Below, in pieces: positions 12,228 through 27,600 of a stretch of 64,000 bases of DNA; position 1 is the stretch's first letter; each line of letters begins with the position of its first letter. Below the pieces are notes generated by a model. The model did not search any database, was not told where the DNA came from, and saw only the letters and a program-made list of their open reading frames with translations. Both the position numbers and the translations under genes were made by a program. The stretch lies in the NCBI GenBank assembly GCA_018806985.1, contig JADANN010000013.1, positions 620,001 through 684,000 on the forward strand, given 5' to 3'. Origin of the DNA: Angiostrongylus vasorum (lineage: Eukaryota; Nematoda; Chromadorea; Rhabditida; Metastrongylidae).

Positions 12228-12613
12228 TGTTTTTCTTCAATAAGCAGACACGAGGTTGTTATAGAATTTATGGGGATACAATAGCTGACGTTTCGGCGGT
12301 TTCGCCTTCTTCAGAGCCTGGGAAGGTCAAACTGACATGCAATCCACTCAGCGAAACACTTTCATAACCCCAGCAGATAAGACTCCAATATAAATATATA
12401 TGAATCCGACATATTTATATAAATATAATATAAATATCCACCAGCTGACTGGAATACTTACAACGATTAAGCAGCTCTGAAGAAGGCGAATCCGCCGAAA
12501 CGTCAGCTATTGTACCCTAATAAATTCTATAATAACCACCTCGTGTCTGCTTATTGAAGAAAAAACATCGAATTATCAATCCATGCCGAGGTTAACAGGA
12601 AGTCGGATTTGGG
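12228..12613. mobile_element. Family E foldback element with 16 bp direct repeats
   Basis: About 85 bases at the left (from TTCTTCAATAAGCAGACACG through a CGCCTTCTTCAGAGC block) are inverted at 12474-12562, so the element can fold into a long hairpin. The right side continues into the outer E terminus (CCGAGGTTAACAGGAAGTC). AATTCTTACTGTTCTG occurs at 12212-12227 and 12614-12629, flanking the whole unit like a target duplication. The outer left terminus seen in other copies is missing here. Confidence 0.8.
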
Positions 12614-12779
12614 AATTCTTACTGTTCTGGTTGCAAAGATGTTGCAGATAAAGTGCAAAATACATATCGATGACAAAAGTGCAAAAGGCGATGTAATGTC
12701 GTTCGGCTTGCAATTACAACGCCAGCGAAATCCGCCACGATCTTTCAAAAATTCTTTACTTAACGCCAGCGCGACGACG

Positions 12780-13060
12780 CCTAATCTTGCTTTTCTGCCG
12801 TGGTGGACGACGCCCACGCTTTCGCCTTTACGGACTTGTTGCTTTCTTGACAATAAAAAAGAATCTTTTGATAACTAGAGCACTTTATAGGTTAGCACTG
12901 TGGAAGTGACTTCGCTCTATCGTTCTCTGGCTATGAATGATATGCACGATGAGATTTACTCGGTATCACTATGGTCCATCATACAAGGACATCGCTGACA
13001 GCATTTAGAAGTGTTTTGCAACTTATGGGTCTCTACTTAGCATATTTTAAACCCGAACAT
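12780..13060 (+). repeat. Imperfect dispersed repeat, copy 2
   Basis: Partner of 11260-11550. The two lie on either side of the family E element. Similarity is patchy and no coding potential was identified. Confidence 0.4.
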
Positions 13061-13767
13061 TCTGTACGCTAACTATGAATCACTTTAGCAATTAGATGCG
13101 AAATAATAGTCGATTACCGCTCGAATTTATAGTCAGTAAACTCGTTGGCAAAATGGTTTTTCGTACATGTCTAGGCGCAGAATAGAGCTATTCCCGATCA
13201 ACGCCCAGCACAAAATCTGTGTTCGACAAGCTATCGATTGATTACAAGAACTATGGTAAAGCAGTTCTGTGTGTTAAGATAAACCACCGGAAGGTAAATG
13301 AAACCTGTAGAGGTCATACCGGCCACTCCATCGATGAATTCTTTATAACTCTTGGAGTAGATGGTATTGAGATAAAATGACATTCAGTCTGAAAAACTAA
13401 AGTTCGATTTCTGTTACTTCGTTCTTCATTGTTGTTCTAGTATACTGTTGTATACTGCTCTGCCACATTTGTTATAGTCATCCAACCTTAAGATTTTAAG
13501 AAAATGGATATCCATTTTTCTTTCTTGATTCTCCAACTGCACTTCCATTCGTTGCCCATATTTGTTTTTAGATCGCTATTTAATGAAGCGCTCCTTTGAA
13601 ATGAGTCAGTGAATTACATGCTCCAATTGCAATTTTGCGATCCGGTGCTCTTTCTGCATCATTCCTTACTCGGATAATCTATTGTTTTAGTTGTACTGCG
13701 GTCTTAGTTTCATTTTCTTCATTCAAAGACTTTGTTGGATTAAAATCATTTCTTCTTATTTGCAGGA

Positions 13768-17815
<4,048 letters not shown>

Positions 17816-19131
17816 ACATCGAATTACTACCGGTGCTCATTCTCTTAGCGATCATCACCAAATTATTGTTCCTTTTTAAATACTTAGCAATTGGCGTCAA
17901 TACGATGTCATGACCCGACGACGATTTCATACTTGTTCTCGTTTCTTAATTCCTTTATCATTGTCATTCTCGTGTTTCATTGCCTGCTTTCACCTTAACA
18001 CTTAAAATATTGCTGAGTTCTTATCTGGATAATGTTTATTACCTTTCATATAGTCATAATCTAAATTAGTCACGCCTTGCGATTTGCAGCATGTCAGAAA
18101 TTTCCCAAGTTTTTATGTTCGACCACTTCTCATTCAAATCCAGGTTATGCTATGTAGCAAAATATGTACGCTTCTAACCAATTTTGAGAACTCGTGTGCA
18201 TAATACCAAGCGAACTACGTTATCATTATTAATGAAGATAAGGACATTGTATATACAGTACCATAACGACGTGTTTAGTCTAACAGAACGCCAAAGTGAA
18301 CAATGTTTTGCAGATAGTACCAAACAGTGCGCAGGAATGGACGTTGTTCACGTATACCATGCTGATGGTAGATCCCAAACTGATTCCACACACACCATAC
18401 GTGATTATAAGATCCTAGACCTTCTAACAGTGTTTAAAAGATCACGACACCTAAATTCACCTGAAAGTTACCATCAACTAAGCGTTGCAGTATGACCACT
18501 ATAACCATAACTGTTTGATGAGAATGTCAGAACAAACTGCTATACACTATAAGCCGGGATACAATTTACTGATAAGATCTACAAAATGAGAATATCACTC
18601 ATTTGCTGTCTACATCCAGCAACTCGCCAACACAACTGCTACTTAGCGCCATTGGCAAAGTGGTAGAATACGACTTTTCAGCAAATTCTAACCAATCAAG
18701 GCTTCTAAATCCACTTTCCGAAAATTGTCAACTAGGCCTTCCAGTGCATTATCATGATGGTTTTGTGAGAATGTCAGGTCAAACTAATGTAAAGAGTAGG
18801 TCGAAATACTACCTACTGATAACATTTGTAAAGTGAGAATACCACAGATGTTGTTTACGTCCAACAACTCGACAACAAAACCCCCATCTAGCGCTATTAG
18901 CAAAAACTTTATTTCCGTTAATTACGCAATTAGCAAAAAAGTGCAACGAATTTAAGGTACAATGAACGCAAAAACCGCAGCCCACGCCGCAAAAATAACT
19001 TAGTATAACGCACGCAAAGGATTGATTACACACCGCTGCCGTTTTCCATATAACAATGACAAAAAACAACAACACGCCTGCGAAAAAAGATCATATGGGA
19101 ATGAGAAATGTTTGCCAGCGAAACACATACT
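17816..19131. other. Tail-to-tail interval between ral-1 and the CCCH gene
   Basis: It holds the 3' UTRs of two convergent genes. The only structure noticed is the imperfect duplication at 18509-18660 and 18761-18905. The open frame 18184-18495 has no recognisable motif. Confidence 0.6.
18509..18905 (+). repeat. Imperfect 150 bp direct duplication
   Basis: About 18509-18660 and 18761-18905 share the order GAGAATGTCAG, TACTGATAA, AAATGAGAAT/AAGTGAGAAT, ACTCG, TAGCGC and ATT..CAAA with about 100 bases between the copies. It lies just beyond the CCCH stop codon, possibly in its 3' UTR. Confidence 0.5.
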
Positions 19132-20263
19132 CTACTGCCAACCACCGCCAGCATTCCAGTTGCCATAGCCGCCCACTCCGCCATAGCCTTGCGCAGCGGA
19201 TTTCGAGGCAGCTGCACCTGCGCCACCACTTTGTTGGCGGAAAAGCGCGTACAAATCCTCATAGCGCTCATGCTCACGCTGCAATTCTCTCTTCAACGTT
19301 TCCACTTCTTTTGAAAGTTCTGCGTTCTTACGTTCTAACTCAGTTACACGACTCTCCTCCATTCGCGATCTCTTCTCGTACGGACCGTCAAGCGGTGGCC
19401 CGGATCGACGCATACCCAGAGGCGGTAGGCCGTACAATGGACCACCTGGCGGCCCACCACTGTATCGACCACCAGGCGGGCCACCATATCTTCCGAGCGG
19501 CCCGCCGGACGGGGGAAGGCCACGCAGTCGTCGTTCGCGCTCCTCCTCTACGTTCACGTGCCAATAGCGACATCGCTGCGCGCCGCGAGCGCACTTGCCG
19601 GACTGAAACTCCTTGCAGACGGGGATGCCGGCGATCGTGTCGCCCTGCGATACCGCCGCGATTGCCCGCGCTAGCGGCAGCGTCACCTCGCGCGTGTGCT
19701 TGTAACGCTCCACTTCCTCGCGCGACGCATGCACAAAGCGGCAGTTGTCGCGCATACAGCCGCGATTCTAAAAAGCCGTTTTCAGACAAGGTACTTAATC
19801 GCCCTAAAACACTTCACAACTTATGTCATACGTACTCGCATCTTGTTAAACTATTCTCAGAGTAACTGCCTATAAATGCCTACTTGCTTAGCAACTCACG
19901 ATTAAAAACGGCCCTAGGCTAAAGCTCAGGCTTCCAGGTCTATATAGTTAGCAATTCTAATTGACAAAAACCTCCTAATAGCTTCGTTGTTAAACGCATA
20001 CACACCTGGAAGTCGATGCAGAAATTGATCATATCTTCAGTGCGCTGCTTGCTGTCAGAGGGATGGTAGAATTTGCAGCGTGAGCCGCGATTGCATATGT
20101 TCTTAAGGAAATCGCGGCAAACGTCGTCGCGATCACGCTCGGCGCCGTTCTCGTTGGCGCCACTGCCCGCACACGGGCTGCCGGAGCGTTCGCCGTTCGC
20201 TCCGGACTTTTGCTCGCCAGACGAGTCGCCAGACGTCTTCTTTGATTCTTGTTCTTCACTCAT
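19132..20263 (-). CDS. CCCH zinc finger protein, ZC3H10-like
   Basis: Two exons on the minus strand (20263-20006 and 19767-19132) join in phase to encode 297 residues. There are three CCCH fingers. Finger 1 is C49, C57, C63, H67 (CRDFLKNICNRGSRC). Finger 2 is C82, C90, C95, H99 and is split by the intron. Finger 3 is C137, C145, C152, H156 (CKEFQSGKCARG). This spacing and the CRDFL/CKEF pattern match vertebrate ZC3H10, an RNA-binding protein. An acidic Ser/Gly-rich N terminus, a Gly/Pro-rich stretch and a charged coiled coil (about residues 215-250) flank them. The start at 20263 follows a TTGTAG acceptor by two bases; an ATG 12 bases upstream lies before that acceptor. The coding exons are far more GC-rich than their surroundings. 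RNA binding is inferred from the family. Confidence 0.92.
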
Positions 20264-21637
20264 ATCTACAATCATCTGGTTAAAATGTTTATCATACGTG
20301 TGCTACGCAACATTGTACTACTCAAGTGTCAAATGAGCACACGACAATGAAAGTACTGACATTCTCTGCTTCTAACAAACGATGATCACAGACATAGTAA
20401 CTCACCATAGATATAGTCTTTGAATGTCACAGCGCGTGTAGAGCTAGTCAACTACCGAGAAAGGATCCAACTGACTGGCTCACTGCACACTCTCCCAAAA
20501 TATTGTAGGAACTACTTACGATTCTTGTGACTTAACTGTGTGGGAAATGTATGCACTAATAATGTATAGTGTTGTCTCACTATCCCATAATGAGGACTAG
20601 ATGGTGGAAAGCGTCTTACAGTGAGATGAGGGTAACACAGACGGCTAGGCAAGAAACTGAACTACAACGATCTTTAACTACCACGTTTTCACCGACAAAA
20701 CACTGTAAAGCACTTAAATAAGGTACAGTGTACATATGAAGCACATCACAGGAACCAAACCCGTCTCAAGTATTGACCACACTTCAAGCCTACCACAGGA
20801 ACACCGTGACATATTCAAGACACACCCATCACATAAGAATTTGTAACTTCTATCCACTTCCCGTTATTTTTCCATTGAAGGGTATTATGTGATATATAAC
20901 CATAAAGATGCTAGGATATTTGCAAAACTTGAAAGCCAGACCAGATCGAACCGCGAATATCCTCTCAAGGAGCCTACGTGTTACCCGCTGCACCACTGAG
21001 GTTCTCGTTCCGCCTTTCTCTCAAACAGTTCATCTCAGCACCGTTGTGGTACTATAAGGAGACTTTAAAGAAAACATATTACCCTCTTATTAGTAATACA
21101 ACGAGAAAACTATGGAGGGTTAAACACCACAACACGAACGAAGCAAGCAACGAAACGGGCGGATCGATAATGCGGAGCAATTGAATGTCGCCCTAACGCT
21201 GCTTAGATGCGCAGGTTATCCATTCCAACTTGGACTTTCGAAAAGAAACGGCGCGCATTTGACGTCTGAATTGGACCACGGCCGGCCCGGGTATTCTCCA
21301 CATGGTGGTCCGCGAAACGCTCAGGGTGGTATCGTGCTATGGAGATGGGATGGTGACTGTCCACATTTTTCGTATGACCGCCGTTCTCGTGCATATCCGT
21401 TGGACTTGGCGTGTTATTGAGTGAAGTATGTCCGTATAGTATCGAGAAAGGCTGTTCTTTTGTGATCTACTCTACTCGTACAATGCATGGATCGTTATTT
21501 TGCCTGATTTTTTGGAACCTTCTGTGGTTTATACCATGTTTTATAAGTTATTTCGTATTGTCGTATAAGATTTTCACATTTCTGACGGTTTTGGATTGCT
21601 TTATACGATTTTTAAAAAGTATTTTCCCGGCTACAGA
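20264..21637. promoter_or_regulatory. Divergent upstream interval, CCCH and JADE genes
   Basis: The two genes are transcribed away from each other from this 1.37 kb, so both promoters are presumed to lie here, although no core element is obvious. About 20866-21030 is a family B fragment (ATTGAAGGGTATTATGTG, then an inverted tRNA-like head). An open frame at 21181-21420 is not supported by splice signals. Confidence 0.5.
20866..21030 (-). mobile_element. Family B fragment
   Basis: It starts with the family B end (GGGTATTATGTGATATATAA) and continues GATGCTAGGATATTTGCAAA. The reverse-strand head has GGTTCGATCTGG-like B-box spacing and GTGGTGCAGCGGG (A-box-like). Confidence 0.65.
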
Positions 21638-24600
21638 ATGACACCTGCTGCTCCATCGTTTGAAAATTGCCTACCAAAGGCGAAGTTTCGAGCGAACCAG
21701 AGACGTCTTCTTGGCCCTGAGCAGACGACGACGACTGGTATGAAAAAGACTTCGAAAATCAAAGCTGAACACAGGAAAACCTCGAAGGTTTCGGGCATTG
21801 GTGCAGAAAGTTGTGATGACGAGAACAGTTTCTCAAAAGGAAAACAAGTTTCCTTAGCAGCAAATCTTGCTAGTTGTGCCCCTAGTACATCCGGTAAATT
21901 TATCGGTGACAGCCATATCGAGGTTAGCGACGAGGATGGCGACAACTATTCGTCTTGCCCTGAAGATGTGAACAAAGGCAAAAACCATAGCGTACAACGA
22001 CTGGATAGATTCTGCAAAGATGTTTTTTCGCTAAAAGAGGAAAATTCAAGATCAGACGAAGCTGCGTTTGGTGACGACTACAGTCTATTCAGCGGACATA
22101 GTGCACGCAATTTCTATGTTGTTAAAAGTGACGGACGACCTGCTGAAATGTTCCGCACGGACCTTTTTGATAAGCTGCGTAAGGGTATAGATGCCAACCA
22201 AGATAGCGATGACGAATACATTCCAGGAAATGGCTTGATTCGGATGACAGATAGGTGGCGTGCAGAGTGGAGTAACGGGATACAGGTTCCATTGGGACCA
22301 AGTTCCCTGACCGGTTCTGGAGTGCGCAAGACTATTCTCAGTCGAGATTCTTCCATTAACACCAGTATTCAACGTAAAAGACGCCAGTTGATGAAGAAGT
22401 TCTTTGCCAAACCATTCGAATATGCTGCAGTAGACCCACTACGCCTTTATGAATGCACGGCCTTAGATAAGCAGTGGCTAAAATTGTTGAATGAGGTTAG
22501 TACATCGATTCTTAGGACTGTTTTATTTATTCTCTTTGTTATGGTAATATTGTTACTATCTCAAATCTAGCACAAACATCCCATTTTAGCACCTTTCTAA
22601 GGTGGGAAAATCACCATTGTCAATGGAAATGTTCTTGGAGTTAATGAATGATTTCGAAATCGAATGCTACAAGGTATCTTGTAATATGGCCTCTATTATT
22701 TTTCTTTGACGATATTGTACACCGTACTAGGGCTTGCGGGCGAAGCACCGTAGGTTATTTTTCCTACTGAATTCCTCATGAAGTTGGGTATTCTTCACAC
22801 TGATATTGCAAATATCGTGGTAGAAAATGTTTTTGGACCGACATTGTTCACTTATTCCTTGGACATGATATTTAGTAATATTCTCGATGTTTTATGCTGT
22901 GCTTATGTTTTCTCATGTTTTCTGATAGCTCTTTATTATCAGAATATCCACCGGAAACTTCTGGAGCCACTACATTCCCCCAGTTCCCGTGTTGCTGAGC
23001 AAGACGATGAAGCCCCTTGTGATATATGTCGAGTACATGAATGCGAGCCCGACGATGAAATGGTATTCTGTGATGGATGTAACTTATGTGTTCATATGTC
23101 ATGCTATGGATTGCAAGAGCTGCCAGCTGGCGAATGGCTGTGCATGAAATGTCGACTGTATTTTGGTTGGTTTATACCGTTTTTTTTTCAATTTGTCAAA
23201 TATTTCTGCTTCCCACTTAACTCCAAATTCAATGTTTGGTGGCAGAGTGTGGAATACCTCGTTCGAGTGAACGTAGAAAAGTTATTGTTACAGCTATTCA
23301 TTGAAGGCGTTTCTAAGCTTTGCAGGAACGGCATTCCGTTTCAAACTCAGTTATTAGTAACGTTGTTAAGGTCATGATCCTCCGTGTGTTTTATGTCCTA
23401 CGATAGGTGGAGCACTGAAATGTGTCGATGAGAGCGATGAGTGGGCGCATGTAGTATGTGCACTGTGGTTACCTGAATGTCGGTTAGTTAACTACGTCAG
23501 ATATCTGGAAAACTAGGTTTAGTGTAGAAAACAGTATATTTTAACCCATGAATACCGTTGAGGTAAAAACTCAGTTTTGTGTGGTAGCCACGTAGCAACG
23601 CAACCAATGTTTCGTATTGCGCGGTTTCTGTTGAACTGAATACATATCGCCCGTTTTGCCTACAAAAAGTGACTAACTACTCTCTTTCGTGTGCTTCATT
23701 CTATAGTTCAGCATATCCCCATGTCTTGTCAGCAAAGGTACGTGTAGCGCGGTAGTTAGAGGTGCCTGCAATACCAACGTGGTCGATCGTTCATTCTTGG
23801 GCTGAGGCTCACTATGCCTTTCATTCTTCTGAGATCGTCAAATTGATACCATACTTGTCTGGGAGGATAGCAGTGACTTGATACATCCGTAAGCCACTTC
23901 AAATCATTGTGTAGTCCAGATGTGCATTCAGAAACCTCTAACGATGCTTAATGGAGCCGTACGGATCACGAATCTCTTAGGGACGGATCAGTGACAAATG
24001 CTTTCTCTCCTTGTTTGTACTTGCTTCCCGTTTTAGGGGTGCGGTTAGCGTAGTGGAAAATATGTCTGATAATGAGGTCTTTATTCGATCCTTCTCCGGG
24101 CCAACCAGGCATCCTTCCCTTCGGAGCGTGGAATCGGTACCAGATTTCTCTGGGAAACTCTTCCACTCCATAACCTTCGACCACAGTGGAGCAAGCGCGC
24201 AAACCTGAAGATCTTTAGGAATGACGTACATGAGGAAACAAATCGAAATTAAGAAGCGATGAAATCCGCATAGGTTCACATAAAAGGGTCGAGTCATAAA
24301 AAAGTTTGAAAGTGTCGAGTCATACAGAAGTAAAAAAAGAAGAGATAAATAAGAAACCATAGCGTGTTTTTGAAATATCTACGTTTAGCGAAAAAACGAA
24401 GGGCTCATCGATCATCTGTTATCGCCACGACCCACTGTACAACATAAGTTGTGGGATGTGCTATATCGATATGTCTTTAATATCCTTTCATACCGATGCC
24501 TATGATTCATAATTACTATTTCAAGAGAAACAAAACAATCAGTTATTGGTTAAGAGTAAAGTGTCACGGATTGAGTTTCATCTTCCATCGATTTTTCAAC

Positions 24601-27600
24601 GGGATCGAAGAAGAAGCTGAACCTATTGAGGAAGACGATTCTGTTTCACTCTTTTAAGAGTCCGAAGAAAGTTAGTGGGACGACAATGAGGACGAAGGTG
24701 GTGGTGGTGCAATAAGTGGTGAAATAATGGTGATGCCTCATAACCCCCCATGTCTTCAGCAAAAAATAATTTGGTATGGTTTTGGTGCAGTTGAAATGCT
24801 TTCACTTGAAATCACAGAACCGATACATTTCTATTGTTCATTTCTGACTGACTGGACTGTAGCTCTAAGAAAGGCGAAGGGAGAAGGAAAAACTGGTGGG
24901 TTGCGACAACTACTGAAAAGGTGAAGTGTGCATCGTTCTCCGTCTTCAGGTGTGGATCGTCGAATTGCCAATGATTGAAGGACTATTGGTGTTCCAGTTA
25001 AGCTTATGGATACAGCTTTATTGAGAACTATACAGTGTATAATTGTCAAACGAGTTCTACAGGATTTGTTCATTTGTCGAATCTTGAGGTGAATATTGCC
25101 AGGGACTCCACAAACATGAAAAGAAGTGTGTCTTGATGCGTCGCTGTTGCTACTTAGAAAGAATGTCCAGTGGCAAATTCTGCCAATACATCTTACATAG
25201 TAAGTATTAGCATAGCATCAGGTATTCAATTTGTGTGCGAGAGCCACCTAGACATACATTTTTAGTTTATGATGCTAGAGATACCTCGAGAATTGAAAAT
25301 GGAGTTGAATCGGTGATGACGAGTCGAATAGAAGAAATGCTGGGATCCGCAGAGTGTGATACTTGTGATGTGGGGTCATGTATTTGATTCGTTTCCTCTC
25401 GTCCGTCATTCATGAAAGTCCTCCAGCTTTTGCGTATGGGTTTGGCAGCTTCTTGGGGATTTTGATTTCGTCATGAGTGTCGTTGAATACTGATCGAGTC
25501 AATTCCCATTACAGTCCTGAGATAGCTGGGCTAGAGCGTTCCCACTTGCAGTGCATATGATGAACTTTTCGCGTAAAAGTTTAATACAAATTCCTCGTCT
25601 CCGAAGGGAAGAGAGACTTGCTGAGCCTGATGGCGAGGTCGAATCAGCACCGTGCTCGTGTTGAATTGCACATAACTGGTATACATGTGTTTTGTTAAAT
25701 GAGAGTGTCCTCCATATAAACGATCTATGGTAGATAACTCATTAGAAAAGGTTCGCACGGCAAAGATTTTCGACATTAGATACAACACTAAGATGTATAC
25801 GATGTTGTAGAAAGGTCAGGTAAATAGCCGAGGCATCCAAAAATGCACTTCAGTCCTAATTGAAACCTGATGTGGTAAGCGAATCTGAAAGTGAGAATGG
25901 TCTACTCAGTTCCTCTAATTGTATCAAGTAGTCATGCTCTATTCAAGAGAATGACTGTCTTGTCATCCAAAAATGCACTTCAGTCCTAATTGAAACCTGA
26001 TGTGGTAAGCGAATCTGAAAGTGAGAATGGTCTACTCAGTTCCCCTAATTGTACCAAGTAGTCATGCTCTATTCAAGAGAATGACTGTCTTGTACAAAAT
26101 GTATCATATGACGACTCACGTTGGGTTTGTAGCTGCACATAGGGAGCGTGGAGCCGTAAAGGGTGAAGGGTAGGACATTCGATGTTGTTCAGTAGCTGAG
26201 AAATGCACTATGAAACGGCATCGTCAAGAATGGTTATAGATGTATAGGTGCACATCTGTCCTATGTAGTTGACTTGCGATGGCGTGCCGATTTATAAAGT
26301 AGTGTTGCAGTTCTTCCGGACAACTCTATTTTGCCAACCCCGTGAGGATGGAAGAGTTGATGAGCCTGGGGAGTGGGACAGAAGAAGAGACCGTATGTGT
26401 GTTTCAGAGCACCTTTAACCACTCCACTGAACGCGTCTCATAGGACGAAAAAATATGGAAGTTAAAAGATAAAGATCTCGACGTTGATCAATCCTTGACG
26501 GGTGTGCCATGCATCCGACTTCACTAGGCATCGTTAGAGGTGAATGAATGCATATCTGGTCTTTACAAGGACTCGAGATGACCTACCGATGTATCGAGCC
26601 AGTGCTTCTATCCTCCCAGATAGGTCCGGTACCAATTTGCAGACCCCGGAGAGATGAAAGGCTTGGTGAGACTGGTGCGCGGTATCGTTCCCATGTGTAT
26701 TGCAAGGCGCTTATAACCACTGCGCTACACGCAATTCCTGGAAACCTACGAATCGCAGAAATTTTTAGGATGTGGAATAAATTTGTTTCGGTGCGATATA
26801 ACTGTGAACATCCAATGTTTCTACACCTCCATGGACTACTGTTATGGAACTTGCGAAAACCTTTGAATATAATACCGTTTTCACTAACAAGAACCCGTAA
26901 CCAGGCAGACAAACTCGTGCCAACAGTTTCCTTGTTTATAAAATATAAGGTGTAGAACATTAGTGCTTTTCTACCGACATCTAGTGCAATATTGATGCTA
27001 GGAATGCTCTCGATTAAATAAAAGGTGTTGCAAAAATGCTGTCGAGTAAAATAATACGGCTGGAATCAAATAATCGAAAACAATGTTTAACTTTTTTATT
27101 TACTACTTATTATTACTTTTTTCCCGGCAGGAATGTCGTGTTTGCTTGTTGAAGGCAAACAGTGCTATGATTCTTTTTATTTATATCTGAAATTAGTTGT
27201 TTTAGCTTCGTCGACGCTGAAAAAAGAGAAGGCATAACATCCATAAATCAGATAAAGGGGGAAAGATGGGTTGCGAAGTACGTGTTTAGTTTCACCTGCC
27301 TTTATTCCTGTCTTCTTTTTTTTCTTTTTTTTTCTTGAGCATAACGTGTTCTATTTAGGTGTGCAATATGCGATACTCGACAGGGAGCGTGCATAAAATG
27401 CACAGTCGACACATGCAAGATTTGGTTTCATGCTACGTGCGCTCTGCGTAGTGGACTAGAAATGCGCATTGAACAGAACGTTAGTAACGTTTTCATAATA
27501 ACATATGTGTTTACCGTTTCTTTCCGGGATCGACAAATTGGTATCAGACTTGTCTGGGAGGATAGCAGCACTGGCTCGATACATCGGTAGACCACCGCGA

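Noticed and set aside
12551..12878. Open frames on both strands near 12.6-12.9 kb
   Set aside because: They overlap the end of a family E element and an imperfect dispersed repeat. No domain or splice context.
19056..19865. 269-codon plus-strand open frame
   Set aside because: It is antisense to exon 2 of the CCCH gene. High GC content keeps the opposite strand open.
27131..27190. Possible JADE exon reading [10 protein letters not shown] after a GGCAG acceptor
   Set aside because: It hits a stop soon after and has no donor. The exon at 27206-27277 fits the JADE sequence and both phases.
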